Counted from the first letter of the stretch, positions 28,032 to 37,949 are shown. The stretch: 64,000 bases of DNA from Rhodothermia bacterium (GCA_030427885.1 JAUICM010000007.1:62001-126000); one strand, 5' to 3'. Translations and numbers: made by a program. The notes: generated from the sequence alone by a model not told the origin.

Positions 28032-30929
28032 ATGGTAAAACATATAAGGCTTACACTTTCTGTCTGCTTTGCATTGTTACTAGCAATTGCGCCACAACTG
28101 CAGGCAAATTCGAACCCGGTCTCGAGAGACGCCTCAGTTTCAGGTCAGGTAGTAGACTCCTATGGTGAACCTTTACCCGGAGTAAACGTTATTGTTAAAG
28201 GTACCATTGTAGGTACACCAACCGATTCAGAAGGAAGATTCGAACTTAATGTAAAACAGGATTTCCCTTTAACGCTTCAGTTTTCTGCAGTGGGATTTCA
28301 ACCACAGGAACTGGAAGTAACACAAAGTAATGCCACGGGCATTATGATCACTTTAGAAGAGCAAACCATTTATGGAAATGATATAGTGGTTTCGGCATCC
28401 AGAGTAGAAGAAAGTATTCTTAAATCCCCTGTATCCATTGAAAAAATTGATATTCTGGATATTCAGTCTACAGGTTCTGCAAACTTTTATGATGCTATTG
28501 GTAGTCTGAAAGGAGTGGATTTCAGTACACAGAGCATCACATTTAAATCCATTAATACACGCGGTTTTGCAGCGAACGGTAACACCCGTTTTGTTCAGTT
28601 GATCGATGGAATTGATAATCAGGCACCGGGACTCAATTTCTCAGTAGGTAACGTTGTTGGTATTTCTGAACTGGATCTTGAAAGTGCGGAACTTATTCCG
28701 GGAGCTGCTTCAGCCCTATATGGTCCTAATGCTATCAATGGTATTTTATTATTAAATAGTAAAAGTGCGTTTGATTACCAGGGAATCACTGTTAATGTGA
28801 AAACCGGTGTTAACCAGATCGACAGTGATATCGAAGACCCATCTCTGTATCAGAATTACAGTATTCGCTTTTCACAGGCATTCAATAATAAATTCGCATT
28901 CAAGCTGAATGCTTCATATCTGAAAGCAACAGACTTTGTTGCTCAGGATTACAGAGACCAAAGTGATCTGCTGGAGAGGGGAGCAACATCGAGAGCTGAT
29001 GCACGGATCCCTCGTTTATATGATGGTTTAAATACTTATGGTGATTTCACCATCACTGTTGGCGCTATAGCTGATAACGTAATTGCTGGTGGTGGAGCAC
29101 AGGGTGCACAGATCGCTGCAATCCGAACTTTATTCCCGGATGGCATTGAAGGCGCTTTTACCCCTACAGGTTATAATGAGCACTCTTTTGTAGATAACAC
29201 TTCCGAAAGTTTGAAACTGGGTGGAGCCTTACATTATCGTTTGAATGATCAGTTTGAATTAGTTGGTCAGTATAATATTGGCTTTGGTAGTACCGTCTAT
29301 ACTGCAAATGACCGCTTTGTGCTGGATGGTTTCAACATCTGGACCGGTAAACTTGAACTTAGAAACCCGAACTTCTTTATCCGGGCATATACTACTCAGG
29401 AAGATGCTGGTGATTCTTATGCAGCAAATACACTCGCTTCTCTGATCAATCAGCAGTTATATCTGCCGGTTTATTTCCAGACTTTTGCAAATGCAAGAAC
29501 TCAGGGAGCTACTGTAGATCAGGCTCATGCAGCTGCAAGAGCAACAGCTGATGCTCAGCAACCAAGTCCTGATGATCCTGCTTTCCAGAATCTTGCTAAA
29601 ACACTTAGAGAAACTCCGATCTCTGAGGGCGGTGCCATGTTCCTTGATGAGTCTGATCTGTATCATGCTGAAGGCTTATATGACTTTGCCAACGTGATCG
29701 ATCCTTCTACCGTTTCTATCCAGGCAGGTATGAATGTTCGCAGATATGCGCTTCAGTCTAAAGGAACTTTATTTGCCTATAAAGATATTGCCAGCCAGGA
29801 AGAATTCAATATTGATGAGTGGGGTGCTTTTGCTCAATTCTCAAAAACACTCATGGATGGTAATCTCGATCTGAGCGCTTCTGTGCGATATGATAAAAAT
29901 GAATATTTTGATGGCCAGTTCTCCCCACGTGCATCGGCTATCTTTACGGTGGCTGAGGATCATAACTTCAGAGTTTCCTATCAAAAGGGATTCAGGATTC
30001 CAACAACTCAGGATCAATTCATTGACCTTGATGTAGTTTCCAGAAGATTGGTAGGAAGTAACCCTGCACTGGTCGATCGTTATCGTTTCGAAAGTAACCC
30101 GGTTTATACTGGTGTTGCTCAGGCCAGACAATTACTCGCACAGGGTGAGAATATGAGTACTGTTCTATCTGTTGTGGAGCAATTCGATTTCGAAGATTTC
30201 CAGCCAGAGAAGATCAGCACCTATGAAGTGGGGTATAAAACTCTGATCGGAAACAGGTTGTTTATTGATGCTTACTACTATTTCAGTAACTATACTGATT
30301 TCATTGCAGAAGTGACATTCACTCAGGGAATCCCTGATGGATTGACAAATGAACCAAATGCCAGCTACACCGGAGCAACAGCACCAGGAAGTGCAAACTG
30401 GCAACAGTCGGTAGTAACCCAGCAGGATCCTAACAATCCTAATAGTTCATTCCCTACTCAGTCCTATGGGTTTGATATCAACGCGGATGGGAATGTGCGT
30501 TCACACGGTGTCGCGATGACAGCTGAATATTCATTATTTAAGGGATATTCGATAGGTGGTAACGTGTCGTACAACAAACTTCTGGATCAGGATGACCTGA
30601 TTAACCAGGGATTTAATGCCAGTTATAATACTCCTGAGTGGAGATATAACATCAAGCTTGAGAACAGAAAAATTACCAAGAACCTTGGTTTTAGTGTGAA
30701 TTACAGATGGCAGGACGCCTATCTGTGGGAGTCCTCGATCGGAACCGGAATCGTGGATGCATTTGGTAGTCTCGATGCGCAAGTATCGTATCGACTAACA
30801 CAACTCAACTCCACCATTAAAGTGGGGGGTAGCAACATTCTTAACGAGAAGTACACCACATCTCTGGCTAACCCAACACTTGGTGCGATCTACTACGTTT
30901 CTTTCACTTTCGATCAACTCCTGAAATAA
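28032..30929 (+). CDS. TonB-dependent receptor with carboxypeptidase-regulatory-like domain
   Basis: This outer membrane active transporter has 965 residues. After a signal peptide (ending LQANS) comes a carboxypeptidase-regulatory-like domain (about 36-110, SGQVVDSYGEPLPGVNVIVKG), a plug domain (about 115-245, IVVSASRVEES, LIDGIDNQAPG, GAASALYGPNAINGILLL) and a 22-strand-type barrel to the C-terminus (VSFTFDQLLK). It lacks the long SusC signature regions I would expect in a SusD-paired receptor. The next gene, 15 bp downstream, is an SGNH lipoprotein instead of SusD. A LacI-type operator upstream suggests control by a carbon-source-sensing repressor. The substrate is unknown. Confidence 0.93.
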   Translation: MVKHIRLTLSVCFALLLAIAPQLQANSNPVSRDASVSGQVVDSYGEPLPGVNVIVKGTIVGTPTDSEGRFELNVKQDFPLTLQFSAVGFQPQELEVTQSNATGIMITLEEQTIYGNDIVVSASRVEESILKSPVSIEKIDILDIQSTGSANFYDAIGSLKGVDFSTQSITFKSINTRGFAANGNTRFVQLIDGIDNQAPGLNFSVGNVVGISELDLESAELIPGAASALYGPNAINGILLLNSKSAFDYQGITVNVKTGVNQIDSDIEDPSLYQNYSIRFSQAFNNKFAFKLNASYLKATDFVAQDYRDQSDLLERGATSRADARIPRLYDGLNTYGDFTITVGAIADNVIAGGGAQGAQIAAIRTLFPDGIEGAFTPTGYNEHSFVDNTSESLKLGGALHYRLNDQFELVGQYNIGFGSTVYTANDRFVLDGFNIWTGKLELRNPNFFIRAYTTQEDAGDSYAANTLASLINQQLYLPVYFQTFANARTQGATVDQAHAAARATADAQQPSPDDPAFQNLAKTLRETPISEGGAMFLDESDLYHAEGLYDFANVIDPSTVSIQAGMNVRRYALQSKGTLFAYKDIASQEEFNIDEWGAFAQFSKTLMDGNLDLSASVRYDKNEYFDGQFSPRASAIFTVAEDHNFRVSYQKGFRIPTTQDQFIDLDVVSRRLVGSNPALVDRYRFESNPVYTGVAQARQLLAQGENMSTVLSVVEQFDFEDFQPEKISTYEVGYKTLIGNRLFIDAYYYFSNYTDFIAEVTFTQGIPDGLTNEPNASYTGATAPGSANWQQSVVTQQDPNNPNSSFPTQSYGFDINADGNVRSHGVAMTAEYSLFKGYSIGGNVSYNKLLDQDDLINQGFNASYNTPEWRYNIKLENRKITKNLGFSVNYRWQDAYLWESSIGTGIVDAFGSLDAQVSYRLTQLNSTIKVGGSNILNEKYTTSLANPTLGAIYYVSFTFDQLLK

Positions 30930-30944
30930 TAAAAGAGCTTAACA

Positions 30945-32597
30945 ATGAAGAATACATTTAAGACAATACTTCTACTTGTAAGTGCAGCGGTTCTTGTAAC
31001 CGCCTGTGATGGCCAGGGCGATTCACTGATAAATGCACGCCTTGATGAGAATCCACTACCAGATCCGGTTTCGGGATCTTCAGGTGATGCCGATTTTTCA
31101 AAATATGTATCAATCGGTAACTCACTGACTGCAGGATACATGGACGGTGCCCTGTATACATTAGGACAAAGCAATTCGATCCCGGCGCTACTGGCTGGTC
31201 AGTTTGCCTATACCGTTGATGGAGATTATACCTTTAATCAGCCCGATATTAACTCTGTGAATGGATTCAATACAACGGTAACCAATCCGGCATTATCAAC
31301 AGTATTTGGTAGGTATAAACTGGATACAAGTATTCCGGGGCCTTCACCTACTATTAATGGAGATATACCAGCACCATATTCTGGACCTGCCTTAAATAAC
31401 TTTGGTGTTCCGGGAATTCAGGTAGGTCAGTTACTGACCGCAGCAACAGGTGGGCCAGATAATCCGGCGAACCCAGCTTATAATGGTTTATATGCCCGTT
31501 TTGCTAGTGATCCTGGTAACTCTACTATTCTTGGGGACGCTATTGCTGCGCAGCCTACCTTCTTTACTTTATGGATCGGTAATAACGATGTACTGGGATA
31601 TGCAGTGAGTGGGGCTTCCAATTCTGCTATTTTAACTTCTGATGCGGATTTCAATACCTATTTTGGTTCAACTGTTTCATCGTTGATGACAAATACCTCA
31701 GCTGACGGAGTGGTGATCGATATTCCATTCTTCCTGGGACTTGCATATTTCCAGGCAGTTCGTTGGAATAATATTACTCTTGACGCAAATACTGCAGCGG
31801 CAATCAATTCAGGTATGGAATCCATTAATGGTGCTATACAGGGGTGTGCTAATGTAGGTGTTGCCCAAAGCGATATTGATCAGCGGTTGGTAAGTTACTC
31901 TGAGGGAAACAACCCGATCCTGGTAATTGATGAAGAGTTAGATGATCTGGGAACTTGTTTTGATGCATTGCTGGCCGCAAATGCAATTGATGGTACTGCA
32001 AGAGCTCAATTGGTTCCTTATGAGCAATCTCGTCCGTTAACTCAGGGTGAGTTGGTACTATTATCAGCAGGCGCTGTTTTAGGTACGGAAGCTGATGGGG
32101 ATGCCACTACTGCAGACACTCCGATTGGTGTGGTTGTTCCATTAGGCTTTAATATGTCCGATGCGAGTTTAAATGGTGATCGTTATTATCTGAGCTTAGC
32201 AGAGCAACAGGAAATTGAGAATAAACGAATCACGTTCAATACAATTATAGCTGGAGCGGTTTCAGCAAATTCGGATAGACTTGCTTTATATAACACCAGT
32301 CCATTCGGTGGCCCCACAAATCCATGTACCAGTGGAATCTTTTGTGATCTGTTTGGTTTAAGTGATGGTGTTCCTGGTATCACTTATCAGGGGGTGAGTC
32401 TGGAGCCGGATTTCAGTCCAAATGGAGTACTTTCTACCGATGGTATTCATCCAAACCCAAGAGGTAATGCGATCATTGCCAATGAGATCATTAAGGTGAT
32501 CGAAGATAAATGGGGAAGCGATATCCCGATGGTAAATCTTATTAATCTTCCGAGTGTTACCCTTTGTGGAACCGGAGATTGCTTGAGCGAACAGTAA
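30945..32597 (+). CDS. SGNH/GDSL hydrolase-like outer membrane lipoprotein
   Basis: This 550-residue lipoprotein (C21 in VLVTACD) has SGNH features: block I reads IGNSLTAGYM (the usual Asp of GDS is Asn), block III IGNNDVLGY, and block V DGIHPNPRGNAII with the catalytic Asp/His pair. A large insertion of about 300 residues separates blocks III and V. It directly follows a TonB-dependent receptor, so it may be an exposed esterase that releases or captures the receptor's ligand. Co-transcription is supported by the 15 bp gap and a shared terminator. Esterase activity is inferred from motifs only. Confidence 0.82.
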   Translation: MKNTFKTILLLVSAAVLVTACDGQGDSLINARLDENPLPDPVSGSSGDADFSKYVSIGNSLTAGYMDGALYTLGQSNSIPALLAGQFAYTVDGDYTFNQPDINSVNGFNTTVTNPALSTVFGRYKLDTSIPGPSPTINGDIPAPYSGPALNNFGVPGIQVGQLLTAATGGPDNPANPAYNGLYARFASDPGNSTILGDAIAAQPTFFTLWIGNNDVLGYAVSGASNSAILTSDADFNTYFGSTVSSLMTNTSADGVVIDIPFFLGLAYFQAVRWNNITLDANTAAAINSGMESINGAIQGCANVGVAQSDIDQRLVSYSEGNNPILVIDEELDDLGTCFDALLAANAIDGTARAQLVPYEQSRPLTQGELVLLSAGAVLGTEADGDATTADTPIGVVVPLGFNMSDASLNGDRYYLSLAEQQEIENKRITFNTIIAGAVSANSDRLALYNTSPFGGPTNPCTSGIFCDLFGLSDGVPGITYQGVSLEPDFSPNGVLSTDGIHPNPRGNAIIANEIIKVIEDKWGSDIPMVNLINLPSVTLCGTGDCLSEQ

Positions 32598-32616
32598 ATT
32601 AGTTCAGTACTTATTT

Positions 32617-32652
32617 AAACCCCGTGCATAATTTATGTGCGGGGTTTTTTTA
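32617..32652 (+). terminator. Intrinsic terminator of the receptor-SGNH operon
   Basis: AAACCCCG and CGGGGTTT form an 8 bp stem, extended inward by G-U and A-U pairs, followed by a T-run. It lies 20 bp after the SGNH stop. Confidence 0.9.
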
Positions 32653-32715
32653 TGCATGTAAGCTAAAAGGTCAGAAATTGGGTAACTTTGTCACTTCAAT
32701 TTTTTTACCGACTGA

Positions 32716-32730
32716 TGGCATCATATTTGC
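32716..32730 (+). promoter_or_regulatory. Sigma-54-like promoter before grpE (weak)
   Basis: TGGCA at 32716 and TTGC at 32727-32730 have the spacing of a -24/-12 sigma-54 promoter (GG to GC, 10 bp between), 40 bp before the grpE ATG. About one half such match is expected by chance in a window this size. No CIRCE repeat is visible here. Confidence 0.3.
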
Positions 32731-32770
32731 TTAAGGCACAACAAAGAAATAACTATTTTAATAACTAAAA

Positions 32771-33379
32771 ATGAGCACTGAGAATACTAAAGAAGAAATT
32801 AAGTCTGAGAATGAAGAGGTGGCTGAAGGCCTGGAAGTAGAAACTTCTGAAGAACAGGCAGAAGAGGTTGCAGAAACAGAGGCAGCCGGTGAGGCTCAGG
32901 AATCAGAGGAAATTGATGAGAAACAGCAAATGATAGAGAAGCTGGAAAAAGAACTGGCAGAAGCTAAAGACTCTTTATTAAGAAAAGCAGCCGAGCTTGA
33001 GAACGTACGTAAAAGAGTACAAAGAGAGCGATATTCACTTTTTGAAGATGCAAAAGTAGCTGCATTGGAAGAATTTCTGCCGATATCTGAAGATATGAAG
33101 AGAACTCTGGATGCAAGTAATGGTACCGAAATAGAGAAGAACTTTCTTCAGGGAGTGCAACTTGTAGCCAATAAGTTCGAAGAGGTTTTGAACAAATACG
33201 GTGTTGAGCGAATTGACGAGGCAGGTGTTCCATTCGATGTGAACCTGCATGATGCAATGCTTCGGCAACCTGCACCAGACAAGAAAACCGAAAGTGATAC
33301 AGTGCTTCAGGTTCTTGAAAGTGGCTACAAGATTGGAAACAGAGTTATAAAGCACGCAAAAGTTATAGTTAGCGAATAA
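32771..33379 (+). CDS. grpE: Nucleotide exchange factor GrpE
   Basis: This is the nucleotide exchange factor for DnaK in the cytosolic heat-shock chaperone cycle, 202 residues. The N-terminal 60 residues are very acidic (Glu-rich), followed by the long dimerising coiled coil ([18 protein letters not shown]) and the C-terminal beta domain with [20 protein letters not shown] and [23 protein letters not shown]. It is 8 bp upstream of dnaJ. dnaK is not in the window. Confidence 0.97.
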   Translation: MSTENTKEEIKSENEEVAEGLEVETSEEQAEEVAETEAAGEAQESEEIDEKQQMIEKLEKELAEAKDSLLRKAAELENVRKRVQRERYSLFEDAKVAALEEFLPISEDMKRTLDASNGTEIEKNFLQGVQLVANKFEEVLNKYGVERIDEAGVPFDVNLHDAMLRQPAPDKKTESDTVLQVLESGYKIGNRVIKHAKVIVSE

Positions 33380-33387
33380 AGAATTTC

Positions 33388-34563
33388 ATGAGTAAACGAG
33401 ATTATTACGAGGTACTTGGCGTAGAAAAAGGAGCCGGTGAAGCGGAGCTTAAAAAGGCTTATCGCAAACAGGCTATGAAGTATCATCCCGACAGAAACAA
33501 GGGTGATGCTGAGGCAGAAAAGAAATTCAAAGAAGCTGCTGAGGCCTATGAAGTTTTACGGGATCCACAGAAAAGAGCCCGATATGATCAATACGGTCAT
33601 GCTGGCGTAAATGGTCAGGGTGGCTTTGGCGGGGCCGGAGGAGGAGTTGAATTCGACATGGAGGATATCTTCAGCCGGTTTGGTGATATCTTTGGCGGCG
33701 GATTTTTTGGCGATGATATTTTCGGTGGTGGAAGAGGGCGCTCCAGAGGGGGAAGAAGGCAACCTGGAACACCAGGGTCTGATATGAAGATCCGTATGCC
33801 ACTTACTCTGGAAGAAATTGCATTCGGGACTGAGAAGACACTGAAAGTTAAGAAGCAGATCATTTGTAACGAATGTTCTGGTACCGGAGCAGAAACAGAT
33901 TCTGATTTTGAGACCTGTAGTACCTGTAATGGAATGGGTGCAGTGAGACAGGTTACCAGAACTATGCTGGGACAGATGGTGAGCGAACAGCCATGCCCAA
34001 CCTGTAACGGAGACGGACGGATCATAAAGAATAAGTGTAAGTCATGTTCTGGTGAAGGTCGGATCAAAGGCGAGGAAACTATTAAGGTGAATATCCCTTC
34101 GGGTGTATCCAATGGAAATTATATCACTTTACGAGGGCAGGGTAATGCCGGCCGGAGAGGAGGTCAGTCAGGGGACCTTATTGTTCTTATTGAAGAGAAA
34201 GAACATGAGCATTTTGTACGTGAAGGGAACAATATTTACTACAACCTTGGATTGAGTATCCCTGATGCAGTGCTTGGTACTGAAGTGCAGGTGCCAACTC
34301 TAAAAGGCAAAGCGAAACTCAAGATCGATGCAGGAACCCAGCCGGGTAAACTACTTCGAATGAGAGGTAAAGGTATCATTGGCCTGAACAACTCTGGCGA
34401 GGGTGATCAATATGTTCGTGTGAATGTATATGTACCCAAAGAGCTTAGTGAGAAGGAACGCAAAGCAATTGAATCACTGAAAGGCGCTGAAAATTTCGAT
34501 GCTTCTAATCAGACCAAAGAAGAGAAAAGTTTCTTTTCGAAAATGAAAGATGTATTTGGCTGA
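33388..34563 (+). CDS. dnaJ: Chaperone DnaJ
   Basis: This is a type I J-protein co-chaperone of DnaK, 391 residues. The J domain (1-70) has the HPD triad in KYHPDRN. A Gly/Phe-rich linker follows, then a zinc-binding domain with four CxxCxGxG repeats ([32 protein letters not shown]), and the C-terminal substrate-binding domains. It forms an operon with grpE. Its stop is 2 bp from that of the convergent acetyltransferase gene. Confidence 0.98.
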   Translation: MSKRDYYEVLGVEKGAGEAELKKAYRKQAMKYHPDRNKGDAEAEKKFKEAAEAYEVLRDPQKRARYDQYGHAGVNGQGGFGGAGGGVEFDMEDIFSRFGDIFGGGFFGDDIFGGGRGRSRGGRRQPGTPGSDMKIRMPLTLEEIAFGTEKTLKVKKQIICNECSGTGAETDSDFETCSTCNGMGAVRQVTRTMLGQMVSEQPCPTCNGDGRIIKNKCKSCSGEGRIKGEETIKVNIPSGVSNGNYITLRGQGNAGRRGGQSGDLIVLIEEKEHEHFVREGNNIYYNLGLSIPDAVLGTEVQVPTLKGKAKLKIDAGTQPGKLLRMRGKGIIGLNNSGEGDQYVRVNVYVPKELSEKERKAIESLKGAENFDASNQTKEEKSFFSKMKDVFG

Positions 34564-34565
34564 GA

Positions 34566-34853
34566 TCAGGTAATATCCTGAAAATCATCTTTATATCTTC
34601 TGAAAACCATTCGTGCATATGGACATAAAGGCAGCACTTTTAACTGGTGCTCTCTTGCGTATCCAGCAGCGTGATAGACCAGTTTCTTACCCAAGCCCTG
34701 TCCTGAGTAGGATTCGTTTACTTCAGTATGATCGATAATGATGCGATAATCTCCATTTTTAGTATAGGTAAGCTCCGCAATACGATCCCCATCTTCTACG
34801 ATGAAGAAAGCGCCTTTGGTTTTAAGATCTTCGTGCTTTATGTTCATGATCAC
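34566..34853 (-). CDS. Small GNAT-like N-acetyltransferase (YjdJ-type)
   Basis: This 95-residue protein (93 if the second ATG at 34847 is used) matches the short GNAT-like family. The acetyl-CoA loop reads YSGQGLGKKLVYHAAGYAR, preceded by the DHTEV strand and followed by PLCPYARMVFRRY. The substrate is unknown. It is a single gene on the minus strand, divergent from a lipoprotein gene 15 bp away. Confidence 0.85.
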   Translation of the reverse strand: MIMNIKHEDLKTKGAFFIVEDGDRIAELTYTKNGDYRIIIDHTEVNESYSGQGLGKKLVYHAAGYAREHQLKVLPLCPYARMVFRRYKDDFQDIT

Positions 34854-34868
34854 CTCTATTATTAGTTC

Positions 34869-35795
34869 ATGTTGATAGGAAGATACTCTAAAATTCTGAA
34901 GACCTTTACGCTGTTATGGCCTTTGATCTTTGTTTCAGCCTGCGCAAAGCAATCAAGGGTGGATGTTCCTCCATATAAGCCAGAGGCCTATAAGCGGATA
35001 GATGAGCCTGCCAGAGAAGAAGTTTCAGGAATTGTAAAAAGCAGGATTCATGAAAATACCTTTTGGGTACATGGTGATTCTGGTACAGAAGACAAAATTT
35101 ATGCGATCAAAGAAGATGGGGAGATCAAATCTAAAAAGAAGAAATATGGAGGAGCCAAAGTACACGGCGCCAGGAATAAAGACTGGGAAGATATCACTGT
35201 AGGCCCGGATCAAACACTTATCATAGCAGATATTGGTAATAATTGTTTTTGCAGGGAGGATCTGAAACTATTTTTTGTGCCGGAGCCAGATCCTGATGAT
35301 GAGGAAGTCGAAGTTTTTAAAGAATACGAAATAAAATATCCTGAGGATGTTCTGAATAGTGTTGGAATACTTGTCCCGGAGAAAAGTCTTAATGCGGAGG
35401 CTGTTTTTATGAGGGGGGGCAAGGTTCATATTTTGTCCAAGAACAGGAGTAATCCAAGCACTATGTTATTCAGGTTAGATGATCCAAAAGAGGGGGTGCC
35501 TAATATGTTGACATACATAGATCGCTTTGATGTTGGTGAATTGGTTACTGCAGCAGATATAACAACTGATGAAAGTAAAGTTGCAGTACTAACACGTGAG
35601 AGTATTTGGTTGTTTGAGCCCGGAGACCATGATTCAATTTTTGATGGCAAGATCTACTGGTTGCCTTTAAAAGGGATCACACAAATCGAGTCGGTTACGT
35701 TTTCAGGAGATAACCTGATTGTGGCAGAGGAGACAGGGGAGCTATTCAAGATTGCTATTAATAAGCTGGTGGAGTTCAAACCTGATAGTAAGTGA
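34869..35795 (+). CDS. Beta-propeller-like lipoprotein of unknown function
   Basis: This 308-residue lipoprotein (C25 in LIFVSACAK) has the motif series EEVSGIVKSR, FWVHGDSGTED, KDWEDITVGP and IIADIGNN. These recall a bacterial family of secreted beta-propeller proteins with 'SGL..S' and 'HNDSGD' signatures. I do not know a confirmed activity for them. No catalytic residues can be assigned with confidence. Its TGA stop directly abuts the stop of the convergent membrane-protein gene. Confidence 0.65.
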   Translation: MLIGRYSKILKTFTLLWPLIFVSACAKQSRVDVPPYKPEAYKRIDEPAREEVSGIVKSRIHENTFWVHGDSGTEDKIYAIKEDGEIKSKKKKYGGAKVHGARNKDWEDITVGPDQTLIIADIGNNCFCREDLKLFFVPEPDPDDEEVEVFKEYEIKYPEDVLNSVGILVPEKSLNAEAVFMRGGKVHILSKNRSNPSTMLFRLDDPKEGVPNMLTYIDRFDVGELVTAADITTDESKVAVLTRESIWLFEPGDHDSIFDGKIYWLPLKGITQIESVTFSGDNLIVAEETGELFKIAINKLVEFKPDSK

Positions 35796-36293
35796 TTAAT
35801 CTGGTTTAGCGTCTTTGAAGATCAAAGCCTGATCATTATCCAGAGTAAAAGTTTCAGTTGGGCTTAACTCAAAAACCTTTTTTACTTCAGTTTTTGAAGG
35901 GCGATAAAAGACAATTGCTCCCCATAACAATCCTGCAAAGAATAGCAGGAGTTGTTCATCAGTTATGGCATAACAAACTGCTGTGAAGAGAGCCATTCCT
36001 TCGATGAGAGCAGAACGAACGATAAAAGCCTGACGATATGCATTGAGTTTATCCTCAAGCTTTCCATTCGGCGGAATACTGCTGGTTTTCAGTTTAAAGA
36101 TGAACCGGGCCAGTAAAAGATTCGCTATGCCAAGTCCAATCGGGAGAATGAGCAAAAGTGTATCAAAAGGTGGCTCAATGGAGATATCAATTAAGTCACC
36201 ATAGGTTGCTGCTATTGCTACCACGAAGATAATACTGCTGAGGAATGCTCCGTAGAATATTCTCATCCCAAGAAAAAAAGCACGAACTTCCAT
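35796..36293 (-). CDS. Unknown membrane protein in the menaquinone operon
   Basis: This 165-residue protein has four predicted membrane helices: FYGAFLSSIIFVVAIAATYG, LLLILPIGLGIANLLLARFIF, a less hydrophobic segment near EGMALFTAVCYAI, and LLLFFAGLLWGAIVFY. The frame is open to 36380, but the ATG at 36293, 7 bp after the menB stop, gives a clean start. It is too short for MenA and has no prenyltransferase DxxxD motif. The position suggests a link to quinone synthesis or membrane delivery, but that is inferred only from gene order. Confidence 0.6.
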   Translation of the reverse strand: MEVRAFFLGMRIFYGAFLSSIIFVVAIAATYGDLIDISIEPPFDTLLLILPIGLGIANLLLARFIFKLKTSSIPPNGKLEDKLNAYRQAFIVRSALIEGMALFTAVCYAITDEQLLLFFAGLLWGAIVFYRPSKTEVKKVFELSPTETFTLDNDQALIFKDAKPD

Positions 36294-36300
36294 AAGCTGA

Positions 36301-37137
36301 TTATGAAGGCGACCGATCAAATTTCTTCCAATCGGGTTTTCTCTTTTCAAGGAAGGCGTTTTTACCCTCTTCTGCTTCATCAGTCATGTAGGCGAGTCGG
36401 GTTGCTTCTCCCGCAAATACCTGCTGTCCAACAAGTCCGTCATCGATCAGATTAAAGGCAAACTTCACCATTTTAGTAGCTGTGGGACTTTTAGAGAGAA
36501 TCTCCTGAGCCCACTGAAATGCTGTGTCTTCTAATTCATCATGAGGAATTGCGGCATTTACCATTCCCATTTCAAAAGCCTCCTGAGCTGAGTAATTTCG
36601 GCCTAGAAAGAAGATCTCACGTGCACGTTTTTGTCCGATTTGACGAGCCAGAAGGGCAGAGCCAAATCCTCCATCAAAGCTGGCCACATCGGTATCCGTT
36701 TGTTTGAAAATGGCATGCTCTTTACTGGCGAGGGTGAGATCACAGGTTACATGCAGGCTGTGTCCACCGCCCACTGCCCATCCGGGGACTACTGCGATTA
36801 TTACTTTCGGCATAAAGCGGATCAGACGCTGCACTTCAAGAATATTCAGTCGGGGAATACCATCATCGGCTTTGTAGCCGGTCTTACTCCGTACATTTTG
36901 GTCTCCGCCGGAACAGAACGCCCATCCTCCGTCTTTTGGAGAGGGGCCTTCCCCTGAGATCAGTACCACTCCGATCTCGTTATCTTCTTTGGCATCAAGA
37001 AGAGCTTCATAGAGCTCAAATACAGTTTTAGGTCGGAATGCATTTCTTACTTCTGGTCGGTTGAAAGCAATTCGTGCTACTCCATCACATTTCTTGTAAG
37101 TGATGTCTTCGTATTCCTTAACAGTGATCCAATTCAT
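36301..37137 (-). CDS. menB: 1,4-dihydroxy-2-naphthoyl-CoA synthase
   Basis: This crotonase-fold enzyme closes the second ring in menaquinone synthesis, converting o-succinylbenzoyl-CoA to DHNA-CoA. It has 278 residues with typical MenB segments: RPEVRNAFRPKTV, GGWAFCSGGDQNVR, VPGWAVGGGHSLHVTCDLTLAS, and a C-terminal KRKPDWKKF. Its start overlaps menH by 4 bp, so translational coupling is likely. menC, menE and menA are not in the window. Confidence 0.95.
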   Translation of the reverse strand: MNWITVKEYEDITYKKCDGVARIAFNRPEVRNAFRPKTVFELYEALLDAKEDNEIGVVLISGEGPSPKDGGWAFCSGGDQNVRSKTGYKADDGIPRLNILEVQRLIRFMPKVIIAVVPGWAVGGGHSLHVTCDLTLASKEHAIFKQTDTDVASFDGGFGSALLARQIGQKRAREIFFLGRNYSAQEAFEMGMVNAAIPHDELEDTAFQWAQEILSKSPTATKMVKFAFNLIDDGLVGQQVFAGEATRLAYMTDEAEEGKNAFLEKRKPDWKKFDRSPS

Positions 37138-37949
37138 GATAGCGTGTGTTTAGTAATAAAATTTCTGATTGTTTCCGCAGTAGCTTTGGGTTGATCAAGA
37201 TGTGCCCGGTGTCCCGATTCCTGTATGATCGAAAGTTCGGAATTGTTGATCTCTTTTTTCATGGTTTGGTTGATATGAATGAATTTTGAGTCCTGATCTC
37301 CGACTATCAACTGCACCGGAGCTACCAGTTCGTGTAGTCTTTCACGAACAACAGGCATGGTTCCTGTTCCAAAACCAAGTAAACTATTCGACATCCATAC
37401 GGGATTCTGTTGTTCCTGGATAGCTTCAAATTTGTTTGGTGCTTCTGTCGCCTTTTCACCAAATATCGGAAGTGTTTTCCAATCTTCTAAGAACCCTGAG
37501 AAATTACCCATGATCTGATCAGCGCGGGAAGCATCCAAAGCCTGACGTGCCTGTCGTTCCGTTTCATCTTCAATTCCGAACGTTCCGCTTTCAAGTAATA
37601 ATCCCTGGATAAGATCAGGACGAGTTAAAGTAAGCTGAAGAGCAAGCCGTGCACCCATACTGTAGCCATACAGAAAAACCGGAGGCGTGAATTGCTCGCT
37701 TATCAATTTTACCAGATCGGCAACCTGTTCTTTAGTCGAAAAACGATAATGTAATTCAGCACCTTCAGTCCGGGCGTGACCGAGAAGGTCTATGGTAACA
37801 GGATTACAAACTTCTTTAAGTGATTCCAGGATCAGCGAAAATGATTCACCACTTCCCATAAAACCATGTAACAGGATCAGGATCGGTTTTTCAGTGGTCT
37901 CAGAATGGGTTTCAAAATGATACGATATGCCTCTTACCCGGATATTCAT
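37134..37949 (-). CDS. menH: 2-succinyl-6-hydroxy-2,4-cyclohexadiene-1-carboxylate synthase (MenH-like alpha/beta hydrolase)
   Basis: This 271-residue alpha/beta hydrolase has the oxyanion-region LLHGFMGSGES, a nucleophile elbow GYSMGA, the Asp in VGDQDSKF and the His in ESGHRAHLDQP. Within a menF-menD-menB operon the MenH role (pyruvate elimination from SEPHCHC) is the natural assignment. The ATG at 37949 overlaps the menD stop by 4 bp and is preferred over an upstream ATG at 37973. Confidence 0.88.
   Translation of the reverse strand: MNIRVRGISYHFETHSETTEKPILILLHGFMGSGESFSLILESLKEVCNPVTIDLLGHARTEGAELHYRFSTKEQVADLVKLISEQFTPPVFLYGYSMGARLALQLTLTRPDLIQGLLLESGTFGIEDETERQARQALDASRADQIMGNFSGFLEDWKTLPIFGEKATEAPNKFEAIQEQQNPVWMSNSLLGFGTGTMPVVRERLHELVAPVQLIVGDQDSKFIHINQTMKKEINNSELSIIQESGHRAHLDQPKATAETIRNFITKHTLS

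Noticed and set aside
33615-34112. Minus-strand 165-codon frame inside dnaJ
   Set aside because: It is the reverse of the Gly-rich and zinc-finger regions; its Pro/Ser richness is a mirror effect of dnaJ codons.
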